Shown here piece after piece: positions 9,001 through 18,573 of a stretch of 64,000 nt of DNA. The notes beneath the pieces were generated by a model. That model was not told the origin of the DNA and did not search any database. It worked only from the letters and a program-made list of their open reading frames with translations. Where the stretch lies: contig NZ_JAAXGE010000006.1 of assembly GCF_014750685.1 (NCBI RefSeq), positions 1-64,000 of the forward strand, given 5' to 3'. The stretch is from Bacteroides sp. GM023 (GTDB taxonomy: Bacteria > Bacteroidota > Bacteroidia > Bacteroidales > Bacteroidaceae). Positions within the stretch are counted from its first letter, which is position 1, and each line of letters opens with the position of its first letter. Position numbers and translations under genes: made by a program.

Positions 9001-9311
9001 GGATCCGAAGCCATCCAAAAGCAATTCAGATCACTCAGGCGATCTCCTTCCCTTTCTACAACGACGCACGCGTCGTATTCAATGGTCACCCGTCCACTCA
9101 TCTTTTCTTTCCGCCAAAGTGTGAGTCCTTTCGGAGAGAGAATTTCGGCTGTATCACCAACAAATGTCACTTTATAATCGGGAAATTCCGACTCTACTTT
9201 CCAGTATTTATGAAACTGACGAGCATTGAGTCCGGAAACTTTATTGGCTTGTGCGTTCGTATTTGTTCCACAAATAATAAACAGGAACAAAAGAGTAAAA
9301 ATGTTCTTCAT
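6003..9311 (-). CDS. PL26-like exo-rhamnogalacturonan lyase with N-terminal DUF6250-type domain
   Basis: 1102 residues from the ATG at 9311; the in-frame extension to 9377 is rejected because MKNIFTLLFLFIICGTNTNAQ is a clear signal peptide. Residues about 30-240 resemble a laminin-G/concanavalin-type DUF6250 domain ('LTLWRKEKMSGRVTIEYDACVV', 'YHIKITNENNRVSYYIDGERLVDF'). The rest resembles the three-part PcRGLX fold of exo-acting RG lyases: 'WPDGSVKWSGVAG', 'RSLGIRFDVPM', 'YNRHVAFS', 'GVWSEPVQPL' and a C-terminal alpha/alpha barrel ('WNYGDVMHAYD', 'YDVGGFAWDNTE', 'HWGCGAKEARIS'). Such enzymes cleave rhamnose-galacturonate linkages of RG-I by beta-elimination from a chain end. A terminator and a consensus -7 element separate it from the upstream PL11 gene. 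The family call is from recalled motifs, not a search. Confidence 0.72.
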   Translation of the reverse strand: MKNIFTLLFLFIICGTNTNAQANKVSGLNARQFHKYWKVESEFPDYKVTFVGDTAEILSPKGLTLWRKEKMSGRVTIEYDACVVVEREGDRLSDLNCFWMASDPEYPDNIWKREKWRNGIFLNCYSLQLYYMGYGGNYNSTTRFRRYDGNEAGITDSQVRPTVLKEYTDAGHLLKANHWYHIKITNENNRVSYYIDGERLVDFCDAEPLTEGWFGFRTTLSRTRITNFHYESLPQSSSTIPLRWIGDTPEQDKAVSFGVPFDEGEVFPDTPLQLKTMDDTEIPVDTWTLAYWPDGSVKWSGVAGIIPAGTKTLTLGKAEKKTKPKDVRQKASSISIIETSENIKIETGVLSAFIPRHGEFLIDSLLYKGTKVGEKARLVCSTQSEPILENTSQISFAHYTSEIKAVSVERFGSVRALVKLEGVHRRRDKENSKDSHEEIREWLPYVIRLYFYAGSEQIKMVHSFMYDGEQNKDFIRSLGIRFDVPMRETLYNRHVAFSCADGGVWSEPVQPLVGRRVLTLDNETSLQQQQMEGKRIPAYERFDGKNRELLDNWASWNDYRLSQLTADAFSIRKRANNDNSWIGTFSGTRSEGYVFVGDVTGGLGLCLHDFWQSYPSSIEISDARTPTATLTAWLWSPEAEPMDLRHYDNVPHGLNASYEDVQEGMSTPYGIARTTTFTLVPQSGYAGKKAFADYAKQLSAPSVLMPTPKYLHDRQAFGIWSLPDRSTPFRTRVEDRLEAYIDFYQKAIEQNKWYGFWNYGDVMHAYDPVRHTWLYDVGGFAWDNTELASNMWLWYSFLRTGRADIWRMAEAMTRHTAEVDVYHTGVNAGLGSRHNVSHWGCGAKEARISQSAWNRFYYYLTTDERSGDLMTEVKDADHKLYELDPMRLAQPRSEYPCTAPARLRIGPDWLAYAGNWMTEWERTGNTAYRDKIIAGMKSISALPNRLFTGPKALGFDPATGIITTECDPKLETTNHLMTIMGGFEIANEMMRMIDIPEWKNAWLDHAARYKKKAWELSHSRFRVSRLMAYAAYHLRDRQMAKEAWTDLFTRLEHTPAPPFRITTLLPPEVPAPLEECISISTNDAALWSLDAIYMQEVIPVDD

Positions 9312-9335
9312 ACGTAAATAAGCTATCTTACTTTG

Positions 9336-9343
9336 CAAAGGTA
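9336..9343 (-). promoter_or_regulatory. -7 element for the PL26-like gene
   Basis: On the minus strand this reads TACCTTTG, matching TAnnTTTG, with its predicted start about 18 bases upstream of the ATG at 9311. It lies inside a near-palindrome (CTTACTTTGCAAAGGTAAG, 9327-9345). No clear -33 was found. Confidence 0.4.
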
Positions 9344-9424
9344 AGAAGTGGTTGTTCATAACGGAATAGAATATCATCCATTTCCATGGCTATTCGTTCA
9401 TGTTCATGCCGATTCATTCAGACA

Positions 9425-9462
9425 CAAAAAAAGGACAATTCGGCACGACAGCCGAATTGCCC
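9425..9462 (-). terminator. Rho-independent terminator after the PL11 gene
   Basis: On the minus strand the arms 9462-9451 and 9444-9433 form a 12-bp GC-rich stem with one mismatch and a 6-base loop, followed by seven Ts. It lies 35 bases past the stop of the PL11 gene and would end the long leftward operon. Confidence 0.8.
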
Positions 9463-9496
9463 TCTTTCAACAAACTTTTATCAAATGAGTGCTTAA

Positions 9497-11626
9497 TTAT
9501 TCTGAAACCTTTTTCACCTCTGCTTTCTTCAAAGTTTCCGCACCGACATAATAACCTAAATTGGTTCCTTGGTTGTATCCCATATTCTGCATAGCTTGTG
9601 ACATATCATAGTTGTGATCTGTCAGCAAGTGAGGAAGACGGAATTCAGTCGGGTGGTTGGTGGAGAAGATGTAAAGAGACTTGCCATCACTCGAGCCCAT
9701 AATCACTTCTTCACGATAATCTCCTAAAAAGTCACCGTAATAACAAGGATTATATTTAGAACTGTGATTTCCATCACTACTACCGTAAGCTCCAAAATAT
9801 ACTAAACGATTCTTATTCGTCTTGTTAACATCCGGATTTTGCTTATAACTCACAACACAAGCACGGTCTAACATTTCTCTGGTAGGTTGTCCGCTCCAAT
9901 AAATAGCCACATTATACATAATTCCACTACCAATACCGGTAGGATATGTACTGGAAACCAATCTGCCGTCATTACAACTATATACTCCTGAATTCAAAGA
10001 AGACCAGTATTCAAAGTCCGGGCTATCCGGGTCAATATCTGCTACAATACAACGACCAACATCAGTAGTCGAACCCGCCCCATGACCAGTAATCAAACTA
10101 CCATCTCTTGCGTCAATGACTTGACATGCATAACCATGTCCCTGACCGTTATAATTGCTCGGTTCTTCAAATGAAGCGACAATCTGTAATCCGGAACGAT
10201 CTTTTATAAATTTCCCTACATATAAACAGTCACCATGGCCGTTTCCAGTGCACCACAATTCACTTCCATCATGATCAATGGCAGCCGAGCCATATAATAT
10301 TTCATCTTTGCCATCACCATCCAAGTCGGCTACACGGAAACAATGCGAACACATAGACAGCCATTTTGATGAATGATTTGCCGTATCAAATTTCCAGCGT
10401 GGAACTAATTCACTTCCTTTCAAATCAAGTGCCCATACCTGCCAGTTATGATAGATACCTCTACTAATAATCAAACTGGGATTGCTGGTTCTTATTCCGG
10501 TTGTCTCATCCGGAATACCATCCAAATAAGCGACGCCAATGAAAAAACGATCCATACGGTTTCCGAAATCGTCGCCCCAATATTCACTCCAATATTTTGC
10601 ACGTGACGTTTTTGAGCCTTCTCCACCACGTGGTATATTGTCGATACGAGTAATTTCACGTCCATCATAACCTCTGCAAATAGAAATATATTCAGGGCCT
10701 TCCATGATTAAGCCACAAGTGGTAGCCGTAGAAGCATCATTCTGATCGCGTTGGATAGCCGCCCCTGAATACCAACCTTTGGCATCCGACTGACGAATAC
10801 GGTAATCATTCACTTTACCATAAGCATCGGTAATAATCTTTCCATCAGCAAATTTTGTTCCTTCAGAAGAACGGAAGGCAATCTCACACAAGCCGTCACC
10901 ATCAAAGTCATACAAAATATAAGAAGTATAGTGCGAGCCTGAACGAATATTGATACCCATGTCTATTTGCCACAAGAAAGTTCCATCCATCTTATATGCT
11001 TCCAACAAAGTGGTACCATTAAACCACACTCCTTGATTCGCTCCATCATAAGGTTCTCTCTTCACCACGATTTCCAATTCACCGTCTCCATCCAGATCAC
11101 CGACCTGTATATCGTCCGGTGAGTAGGTTACCGATGCATCGGGCACGTTCATATTCAATGAGATCTCACGATAAAATTTCGTTGCCATCTCCGGAGCAAA
11201 AGTAAACTCACAAAGAGTTTCTGTCTGATCGGTGAGAGTGACACGATATAGATTCGTTTTTGTAGCGTCAATATCAGCATCGGACCAGGAAGTAGCGTTC
11301 GATATCGGATTTTCATTCAATTTTTCTTCTACTCCACCATCTACAGACTTATAAATATCAAATGCGACATTAGACGGATCAGTCTTCAGCAATCTCCAGC
11401 TAATCAATGCAGATGATATACCTGAAGAGTTATTAGCATCAGCATTCGGCGTAGGGTCATAACTAACCCACATTGCACGGCTTCCGGTTATAACTTCAGT
11501 TGGCAGAGGGGGAAGTTCCTCCTCTGTCTGATTGCCATCATTTACTTCAACAACGGGATCATTGTCCGAGCAGGCAACTACTGCCAGCAAACTGAATAGT
11601 CCCAATAGTATATAATATTTCTTCAT
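9497..11626 (-). CDS. PL11 rhamnogalacturonan lyase (lipoprotein)
   Basis: 709 residues from the ATG at 11626. The upstream in-frame extension is discarded because MKKYYILLGLFSLLAVVAC is a lipoprotein signal. An N-terminal Fn3-like part ('ALISWRLLKTDPSNVAFDIYKSVDGG') is followed by the eight-bladed propeller of PL11 with calcium-binding D-x-D-G-D loops ('GDLDGDGELEIV', 'YDFDGDGLCEIAF', 'ADLDGDGKDEILYG') and 'YGDFLGDYREEVI'. PL11 enzymes cut the alternating rhamnose-galacturonate backbone of RG-I by beta-elimination using Ca2+. As a lipoprotein it probably acts at the cell surface to make oligosaccharides for the SusC/D importers encoded just upstream (68-base gap to SusD). A strong terminator follows it. 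This gene is the clearest indicator that the locus targets RG-I. Confidence 0.9.
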   Translation of the reverse strand: MKKYYILLGLFSLLAVVACSDNDPVVEVNDGNQTEEELPPLPTEVITGSRAMWVSYDPTPNADANNSSGISSALISWRLLKTDPSNVAFDIYKSVDGGVEEKLNENPISNATSWSDADIDATKTNLYRVTLTDQTETLCEFTFAPEMATKFYREISLNMNVPDASVTYSPDDIQVGDLDGDGELEIVVKREPYDGANQGVWFNGTTLLEAYKMDGTFLWQIDMGINIRSGSHYTSYILYDFDGDGLCEIAFRSSEGTKFADGKIITDAYGKVNDYRIRQSDAKGWYSGAAIQRDQNDASTATTCGLIMEGPEYISICRGYDGREITRIDNIPRGGEGSKTSRAKYWSEYWGDDFGNRMDRFFIGVAYLDGIPDETTGIRTSNPSLIISRGIYHNWQVWALDLKGSELVPRWKFDTANHSSKWLSMCSHCFRVADLDGDGKDEILYGSAAIDHDGSELWCTGNGHGDCLYVGKFIKDRSGLQIVASFEEPSNYNGQGHGYACQVIDARDGSLITGHGAGSTTDVGRCIVADIDPDSPDFEYWSSLNSGVYSCNDGRLVSSTYPTGIGSGIMYNVAIYWSGQPTREMLDRACVVSYKQNPDVNKTNKNRLVYFGAYGSSDGNHSSKYNPCYYGDFLGDYREEVIMGSSDGKSLYIFSTNHPTEFRLPHLLTDHNYDMSQAMQNMGYNQGTNLGYYVGAETLKKAEVKKVSE

Positions 11627-11694
11627 TTCTCCGTTTTTTATTCTATAAACAATTCTTTTACATAAGCATTCCTTTTTCCGGAATCCGAGATAGA

Positions 11695-13422
11695 TTACCA
11701 TCCCGGATTCTGTGCTAAATTAGGATTCTTCGACCTTTCACTTTGAGGAATCGGGAAGAAATACATTTTGTCGTCCCATTGGCGGTTGACAACTTTACGG
11801 GTGTATGTATATGTATCCGAATTCTTAGTGATTTTCATCTCAGTAATGCTCTTAAAATGCTTGTCGCCTTCTTTCCAACGACGCACATCCCAAAAACGAT
11901 GTCCTTCGAAAGCCAGTTCTACCATACGTTCGTTCTGATATTTCTTCCAGAAAGCGTCATTACCCATGCCTGTAGGAAATCCCGGCATTTTGGCACGGTC
12001 ACGCACCTTTTTAACAGCAGCCCTGGCAGACATTGTAAACTCATCTGTAGTAACATCAGCAGCCTTTTCCGTACCACTCAATTCCAGATATTTGAATAAC
12101 GCTTCCGCATAGTTCAAATAGAATTCTCCCAAACGGAAAGTAATCCATGTATGATAAGTTGTAGACGCAGTACTGGAACGTAAGTCAACGGCTGTCTGAC
12201 AATACTTCTTCAAATAATAACTTGTCGGTGTAGCACCACTCAATGGTTCTGCATTCACTCCACCCTGATAAGTTTGCAAAGGAGTGGTATTCCAGTTCGG
12301 CCATTTCTCGTCTCCGTTTTTAGCAATAGTCAGATAGAAACGCGGGTCACGTCCATCGTAATATGGCAGACTTGAATCATAGCCTGTCGTTTCGTCCGGT
12401 CGTAATCCTGTGGCCTGCATTTCATAAGCATCTACCAATGTTTGGGTAGGACAGTTTCCACCTTTACAGTTTTCCAATCCTATCGGGAAGTTATAACCCT
12501 CAAAGGAATTAGTAGTTCTTGTGGCACGACGTCCGAAAATCAATTCATCAAGTGCATCGGAATAACTGTCCTTACTCCACAATGAAGAATAGTCATCAAT
12601 CAATTTCATCTTTGCAGACTCACAAGCATTAATCAATTCCTTATTGGCGAGAGCTGCACGATGCCATAATTCCACATCATTATTGGTATTGAACAAAGGA
12701 CTTGCGGCATACAGGGCAGCACGTGCTTTCAATGCCAGAACGACCCGTTTATTGGCGCGTCCCGTTTCCAATGATTCTCCCGAAGGAGCCATATCGCCCA
12801 AGTTCGCATAATCTTCAACAATCAGATCCTTAATTGCGTCACACTCAGAGATTACATAATCAAAAATCTCCTCTGCCGGACGACGTTCCAGAGTATTGAC
12901 TTCCGCAGCTGTCAATACATGGTCTGTGAAAGGAACAGCTCCATACTGCCGTACCAGATAGAAATAATAGTATGCCCGCAAGAAACGAACTTCGTACTGG
13001 TAGTTGTTATAACGGAACATCTCCTGCTTATAATCCGAGATTAATTCATAATCAGAGAAAGTCAATCCCGTAAATTCCTCCAGATAGAGGTTACAGTTTG
13101 CTATCTGATTATAACAGGTAGTCCACATACTGCTTTTTGCATTTGTCGGACTCCACGATCCGTTATAGAAATCTTCGATTTGGTTACCCGAATAAGCATA
13201 TTCCGACTCATCGGTTGCCGATCCTAAAACCGCTCCGCTATAGTTTCCGAAATCGGTATCCAAGCCTAAATAGATGTTGGCAACCAATCCACCTACATCT
13301 CCAAAGGTTCGTTTTACATAATTCGCATCATAATTACTGTATTCTTTATAATCCATCTTATCCGCACAGGAAGAGAGGAAAAAGCAACTCAAGACGCCAT
13401 ATATTAATTTATTCAGTTTCAT
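11695..13422 (-). CDS. SusD-family glycan-binding lipoprotein (pair 2)
   Basis: 575 residues. Lipoprotein signal MKLNKLIYGVLSCFFLSSC; then SusD-type helical core: 'EVRFLRAYYYFYLVRQYGAVPF' (TPR-like helices), 'RRPAEEIFDYVISECDAI', 'LGEFYLNYAEALF' and the C-terminal 'NERMVELAFEGHRFWDVRRWK' with 'YFFPIPQSERSKNPNLAQNPGW'. SusD proteins cap the SusC channel and bind oligosaccharides at the surface. It follows its SusC partner by 22 bases and precedes the PL11 gene, so all are likely co-transcribed. Confidence 0.93.
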   Translation of the reverse strand: MKLNKLIYGVLSCFFLSSCADKMDYKEYSNYDANYVKRTFGDVGGLVANIYLGLDTDFGNYSGAVLGSATDESEYAYSGNQIEDFYNGSWSPTNAKSSMWTTCYNQIANCNLYLEEFTGLTFSDYELISDYKQEMFRYNNYQYEVRFLRAYYYFYLVRQYGAVPFTDHVLTAAEVNTLERRPAEEIFDYVISECDAIKDLIVEDYANLGDMAPSGESLETGRANKRVVLALKARAALYAASPLFNTNNDVELWHRAALANKELINACESAKMKLIDDYSSLWSKDSYSDALDELIFGRRATRTTNSFEGYNFPIGLENCKGGNCPTQTLVDAYEMQATGLRPDETTGYDSSLPYYDGRDPRFYLTIAKNGDEKWPNWNTTPLQTYQGGVNAEPLSGATPTSYYLKKYCQTAVDLRSSTASTTYHTWITFRLGEFYLNYAEALFKYLELSGTEKAADVTTDEFTMSARAAVKKVRDRAKMPGFPTGMGNDAFWKKYQNERMVELAFEGHRFWDVRRWKEGDKHFKSITEMKITKNSDTYTYTRKVVNRQWDDKMYFFPIPQSERSKNPNLAQNPGW

Positions 13423-13444
13423 TCTTTCGCTTTGTTTTTAGTGA

Positions 13445-16400
13445 TTAAAAACCAATTGTCAAACCGACTATCACACTCTTGTTCAGTGGATTTGTCGCAC
13501 CATAAGATTCCGGGTCTACCACATCAATCTTGTCGAAACAAAGTAAATCCACTCCACGAACGTACAATTTGGCACTGCCCAGTATCTTCGTTTTCTGCAG
13601 TAAAGCTTTAGGGAATTTGTAATACACCTCTAAATTTCGTAGTTTCAGGAATGAACGGTCTGCCATCCAAATAGTATTGGTCTGGTAGTTGTTCGCATTG
13701 CTCTGTGAACTTAGACGCGGATATTTGGCATTCTGGTTTTCCGGTGTCCAACGGTTTTCATAGTAATGATTGGAAAGAGTAGTGTTGTTTATCAACGGCC
13801 AAAACATACTCTTCGTATTTAAAACAGCGGAATAATTGGCAGTTCCCTGAAACATAGCATCAAAACCAAGTCCTTTCCATTCGGCTCCCAAATGAAATGA
13901 GTAGTATATTTCCGGTGCAACAGTGCTATATCCAATAGCTGTCTGATCATTAGAATCAATGATGCCATCACCGTTTACGTCTCTATATTTGATATCACCC
14001 GGCACTACCGTACTGAAATTTTGTGTAGGACTGTTCGCAATGTCTTCTTCATCTTTAAAGAATCCTTCGGCTATCAAACCATATACCTGGTTCAACCGAT
14101 TACCTGTCTGCACCAGATTGTTATATAGACGAGGCTCTTCCAGTTGTTCTTTGATTTCATTCCGGTTCCATGCAAAGTTCCCACCAATATTGAATACTAC
14201 ATCGCCTATTCGTTTCGTATAGTCCAAGCCTATTTCTGTTCCCCAGCTATCTACTATACCGGCATTCTCAAACGGAGCATCCATACCCAATACCTCTGAA
14301 TATTGTCCTGCGGAAGCTACCCAAATGTCTTTTCGTCTCTGATAATACCCCTCTAAAGTCAGGTTCAATCCTTTGAACAGAGTGGCGTCAATACCTACAT
14401 TATACTTATATGCCTTTTCATGAGTTGAATTAGCTGTTGCCAAACGACTGATGTATGTACTTCCAAAAGCAGAACCATAACCTTCATCAAAACGATACAT
14501 TGTACCGGTGGTAGTATATATCTGATCCCAGTAATTATTGACTGTTGTATCTCCGTCTTTAGGCAAATAGTCAGCATTAATAACACCAAAAGAAGCGCGT
14601 AACTTCAGAAAATCAATCCAGGATACATTCTTTAAAAAGTTCTCTTCCGAAACCACCCATGCAGCGGACACTGTCGGCGAAAAAGCCCATTTATGTCCCG
14701 GAGCCAGTAGACTGGATTGCGAACCGACTAACGCAAGATCCAAATAGTAACGTTTGTCATACCCAAAATGAGTATACCATGAAACATTCTGACGATAAAC
14801 TGTTGTATTCAAACCGTAAGTGTCACGGTATTCATAATCCCACTTCAACTGAGAATACACATCATATTTTCCAAAAGAACGACCATAATCCAAACTACCG
14901 GCAAAATTGAATTGACGTGCCCAATCATTTGTATTAGCGTCTTTCGACATTTCACTTGGAGCACCACCGGAAATATAAGTATAGAACGGACCGTTTTCCG
15001 TCCAACTGGTAGTGTACCCACCGTAAGAATACGTCTTGCTATGATTCTCCCAAATAGACGAATAGTTGTCGTATGATAAACGGAAGTTAGCTCCCAGCCC
15101 TTTCAGGAAACCGGATAAGTCTTGCGACAGAGTCAGGTCGGCATACAAGTTACGGGTATGTCCCTTACTATAGGACGCTCCTTGCGATTGTGCAATAGGA
15201 TTTGATGTACCTGCCCATGTGGTGCTTCCACCCCATGTTCCGTCTTCCAGTTTCACTGGAAAAGCTGCTGATGGCAATGAATAAATCATATCCCACAAAT
15301 CCACGGAGGCGCCAGGACGGCTTGATTCTGATAATGTACCAAGAATATTCAATTTCAACTTAGTTGTACTTGTCAGGTCAATATCCAGATTCGTACGCAG
15401 ATTGGCTCTCGAGTATTTGTTCTGAGTGGAATATCCATCATTTTCATTCGGGTTTTTCACGAATCCTTTGTCTGTCAACAAACCGACCATCGTATAATAG
15501 CGGAATTTGGCTCCACCGCCCCGAAACTCAATCGTATATTTATTGGAAATACCTGTATCTTTAAAAGTTTCGTCCATCCAGTTGACATTAGGGTAGATGT
15601 AAGGATACAGCCGGGAAGCACCACCACTGCCTGCACCATTACGAAAGGCATCCACTTCTTCGGGAGTGTAACGCGCACTCAACCCTTCATAGCCACGTGC
15701 TTCATTCACAGCGTCAGCATATGTGCCTGCGTCTACAAATTTAGGACGACGAGACTGGAAGTTTGTCACATGATCGTAAGTAAAAGTTATTTCTTTAGAG
15801 TTATACTTACCGCGTTTGGTTGTAATCAATATCGCACCGTTAACACCTTTATATCCATACAGCGCGACAGCGGCCGCATCTTTTAATATAGAAACGGACT
15901 CCACTTCTTCGGGTGTCACAAGACTCATGTCCCGCTCCAACCCGTCAACCAGTACCAATGGTGTACTACTGGACAGGCTCTGCAAACCACGTATATAGAA
16001 TGTAGGTTCTACTGATGCATAATTGCCTGCATTTTGCAGGGTTGTCAAGCCAAGCCCTTGTCCGAATAAAGAATTAGATATATTCTTGGAAGCCCGCTTA
16101 TTAAGTTCTTCATTATAAACCGTGGATACGGCAGCAGTCGACTCATGACGACTGAACGTCCGATTGGCTCCTACATCAATCGTCTGTTCTGCATAATCCA
16201 TCCGAATCATCATCGGTTTTCCCGGCTCTATCTCAACTGTAGCCGATCCCTTATCAACCGTCACAACTTGTAAGTTCTTTCCTGCTTCAGCGGCTATTTC
16301 AAACTTACCATCCTTATCGGTTTCCACCCTTTTATCCGGTGCACCCACCACATGTACAGATGCGCCATATACAGGATTTCCCCTTTTATCAACAACAACA

Positions 16401-16492
16401 CCTGTTATGTTACCATTGTCTGTGTTCTGTGCTCCGACCGGAATGCTCAGACAAGCCATCAAAGCCAGTATCAGAATTTTATTTTTTCTCAT
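13445..16492 (-). CDS. SusC-family TonB-dependent receptor (pair 2)
   Basis: 1015 residues. Signal peptide MRKNKILILALMACLSIPVGAQ; carboxypeptidase-regulatory-like domain ('NITGVVVDKRGNPVYGASVHVV', about 28-105); plug domain ('PTFYIRGLQSL', 'PLVLVDGLERDMSLVTPEEVESVSILKDAAAVALYG'); then a 22-strand barrel to a C-terminal 'VIVGLTIGF'. It lacks an STN domain, so it is not of the anti-sigma signalling kind. It imports oligosaccharides across the outer membrane together with the SusD at 11695-13422. The CarbopepD-like domain is more diverged than in the two other SusC proteins of the window. Confidence 0.94.
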   Translation of the reverse strand: MRKNKILILALMACLSIPVGAQNTDNGNITGVVVDKRGNPVYGASVHVVGAPDKRVETDKDGKFEIAAEAGKNLQVVTVDKGSATVEIEPGKPMMIRMDYAEQTIDVGANRTFSRHESTAAVSTVYNEELNKRASKNISNSLFGQGLGLTTLQNAGNYASVEPTFYIRGLQSLSSSTPLVLVDGLERDMSLVTPEEVESVSILKDAAAVALYGYKGVNGAILITTKRGKYNSKEITFTYDHVTNFQSRRPKFVDAGTYADAVNEARGYEGLSARYTPEEVDAFRNGAGSGGASRLYPYIYPNVNWMDETFKDTGISNKYTIEFRGGGAKFRYYTMVGLLTDKGFVKNPNENDGYSTQNKYSRANLRTNLDIDLTSTTKLKLNILGTLSESSRPGASVDLWDMIYSLPSAAFPVKLEDGTWGGSTTWAGTSNPIAQSQGASYSKGHTRNLYADLTLSQDLSGFLKGLGANFRLSYDNYSSIWENHSKTYSYGGYTTSWTENGPFYTYISGGAPSEMSKDANTNDWARQFNFAGSLDYGRSFGKYDVYSQLKWDYEYRDTYGLNTTVYRQNVSWYTHFGYDKRYYLDLALVGSQSSLLAPGHKWAFSPTVSAAWVVSEENFLKNVSWIDFLKLRASFGVINADYLPKDGDTTVNNYWDQIYTTTGTMYRFDEGYGSAFGSTYISRLATANSTHEKAYKYNVGIDATLFKGLNLTLEGYYQRRKDIWVASAGQYSEVLGMDAPFENAGIVDSWGTEIGLDYTKRIGDVVFNIGGNFAWNRNEIKEQLEEPRLYNNLVQTGNRLNQVYGLIAEGFFKDEEDIANSPTQNFSTVVPGDIKYRDVNGDGIIDSNDQTAIGYSTVAPEIYYSFHLGAEWKGLGFDAMFQGTANYSAVLNTKSMFWPLINNTTLSNHYYENRWTPENQNAKYPRLSSQSNANNYQTNTIWMADRSFLKLRNLEVYYKFPKALLQKTKILGSAKLYVRGVDLLCFDKIDVVDPESYGATNPLNKSVIVGLTIGF

Positions 16493-16533
16493 ATTATTAT
16501 TCTAATATCGTTTAAACATGTTTCCTTGCCTCA

Positions 16534-18552
16534 TCACCAGCCCGGATTCTGAACCAGTCCATATCCCTTATTGATTTCAGCCAATGGGAACGGAGAAAGA
16601 TACCACTTCGAATCAAATCCATGAGTCCACCAATGACGGACAGGATTCTTCAATTCAAACGGTTCATATTCAAATTTAGTAGGTTGCAAAGCACCACCAT
16701 TCTTACTGTTGCTGCCTGTACCGTCTCTCCATGCAGTAAGGATACGTTTGCCATCCTCTCCCAAACGATAAATCAGTAGTCCATGTAGACGTTTTTCGAA
16801 GCGGTCGGCACGTTTGTAACGTACCAAATCAAAGAAACGGGAATCTTCCATTCCTAATTCACAAGCGCGTTCACGAAGGATTTCCTCCAACAAAGCATCT
16901 TTATCAGTCAATAAGTTCTTGTCCGGATTACAGTCTACCAAACCGGATAACCCAACCCGTGCACGTACGGTGTTGACTTGCTCGACTGCCCCGCGAAAAT
17001 CATTATTTGCCTGAAGCAAGGCTTCTGCATAAGTCAAATAGAGGTCTGAAAGGCGAAGAGCCACCCATTGTGTATATTGACGTAAATAATCATTGTCACC
17101 CAAATAGTATTTCATATTATCATATCCGGTGGCATATCTCATCGTTTCATTCTGAGAATTTGTTCCGGCATGAGTACCACCTACCCAAAGTTCATAAGGG
17201 TCTCCTCCCATGCTTACAGAGCCCCAACCCAGATTTCCCGGCAGTCCATTTACAATCACTGATTCATATAAGCGTGGATCACGCGTCAACACTATGTTTG
17301 AAAGCAACTGCTCTCCTTGATTAAATGTACCTGTCAGGAACATTTCATTCGACCTACCTGCTGCTTTAGTTTCTTCCCAATCGAAGGGAGTACCATCACT
17401 CCATGGAAACATTTCCACATATTCCTGTGTCGGTGTATACGAGTTACGCCCATTATCACTCCATGAATGCCAGCAATATGTACTTGAGTTGAATGCGTCA
17501 GTTGTGGTGACACGAACAGAATGCAACACTTCAGGACTATCCAGTTTAATATATCCCATGCGATATGCATAACGATATTCTGCCGGTGTAGGATTAGTAC
17601 CGGAAGCTGTATTCAGCCGATAAGTTCCATTTGCATCCACAGCTTTAAAGAAATCTTCGCAAGCTTTCAGACAGTTATTCCACAGGTCGGCACGATAACC
17701 ACCATACCATACCAAATGCTGTTGTTCAGCCTCGGAACCACCACCGGCAAAACCCTGGCTGGCATTGAATAACGGTGAAGCAGCAAACTGCCATATTTTG
17801 CATTTCAAAGCCATTGCTCCGGCTTTAGTCCAATGTCCTGTTTCAGTAGTAGCATCCGCCCCAGTATATGACCACTCCAATCCACCGGAATTAATGGCAT
17901 CGTCAAGTAAACTAATCATATAATTCACAGTTGCTTCCACTGTGCCGCGCGGCATACTATAACTTGACTCCGTTCCTGTAAAGGAAGCATAAATCAGCGG
18001 CAGACCACCGTAATGACGGAACATATCGAAGTAACGGGAAGCTATCAGACATTTAGCTTCCGCCACCAGTTTATTTTTTTCCGTATTATCCATCCCCGGC
18101 ACCCTGTCTATGTTTTCAATGAGCAACCAGCACCAGCGCACTACTTGCCATACCATCTCCCGGGTATAGCCAAATACATCACCACGAAGGTCGTAATTGG
18201 AGGTATGCGAACCACTATAATAGCTGTTATAGATAGTGGTTGAAGTGTAATGAAGCTGCCAGCAGTCTGTCAATGCCTCAAACTTGCCCAAATAAGGATT
18301 GGACGAATCGGGAAGATCACCGGATGAGTCATTTACATATGGTAATCCATAATACTGACGGCTATAACAAGTATTCAAAAATTGCCGCGTATATGTAGCA
18401 CTATTGAAAACCGTATCAATAGTAGCAGAACCACCCGGAGCTTTATCCAAAAAGGCATTTCCGAATTTTATTTCGTCTACGCAGGAAGTTGAAGCGAGAC
18501 TGATTGCCACTCCCATCACTGCACCGGTAAGCCATTTATATTTTTGTTTCAT
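16534..18552 (-). CDS. SusD-family glycan-binding lipoprotein (pair 1)
   Basis: 672 residues, longer than the usual 500-600. Lipoprotein signal MKQKYKWLTGAVMGVAISLASTSC, then SusD-type features: 'AKCLIASRYFDMFRHYGGLPLIYASF', 'WVALRLSDLYLTYAEALLQAN', 'REDGK'-type turns and 'LREILRERACELGMEDSRFFDLVRYKR' in slightly altered order, ending 'INKGYGLVQNPGW'. Partner of the SusC encoded 21 bases upstream. The extra length sits in the middle, around the putative ligand face ('ASQGFAGGGSEAEQQHLVWYGG'). Confidence 0.93.
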   Translation of the reverse strand: MKQKYKWLTGAVMGVAISLASTSCVDEIKFGNAFLDKAPGGSATIDTVFNSATYTRQFLNTCYSRQYYGLPYVNDSSGDLPDSSNPYLGKFEALTDCWQLHYTSTTIYNSYYSGSHTSNYDLRGDVFGYTREMVWQVVRWCWLLIENIDRVPGMDNTEKNKLVAEAKCLIASRYFDMFRHYGGLPLIYASFTGTESSYSMPRGTVEATVNYMISLLDDAINSGGLEWSYTGADATTETGHWTKAGAMALKCKIWQFAASPLFNASQGFAGGGSEAEQQHLVWYGGYRADLWNNCLKACEDFFKAVDANGTYRLNTASGTNPTPAEYRYAYRMGYIKLDSPEVLHSVRVTTTDAFNSSTYCWHSWSDNGRNSYTPTQEYVEMFPWSDGTPFDWEETKAAGRSNEMFLTGTFNQGEQLLSNIVLTRDPRLYESVIVNGLPGNLGWGSVSMGGDPYELWVGGTHAGTNSQNETMRYATGYDNMKYYLGDNDYLRQYTQWVALRLSDLYLTYAEALLQANNDFRGAVEQVNTVRARVGLSGLVDCNPDKNLLTDKDALLEEILRERACELGMEDSRFFDLVRYKRADRFEKRLHGLLIYRLGEDGKRILTAWRDGTGSNSKNGGALQPTKFEYEPFELKNPVRHWWTHGFDSKWYLSPFPLAEINKGYGLVQNPGW

Positions 18553-18573
18553 TCTATTTTCCTTTCAAAATAA

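Noticed and set aside
9361..9370. Third copy of the araC-segment repeat (ACGGAATAGA)
   Set aside because: Only 10 bases match 3605-3614 and the rest of the site is absent; probably chance.
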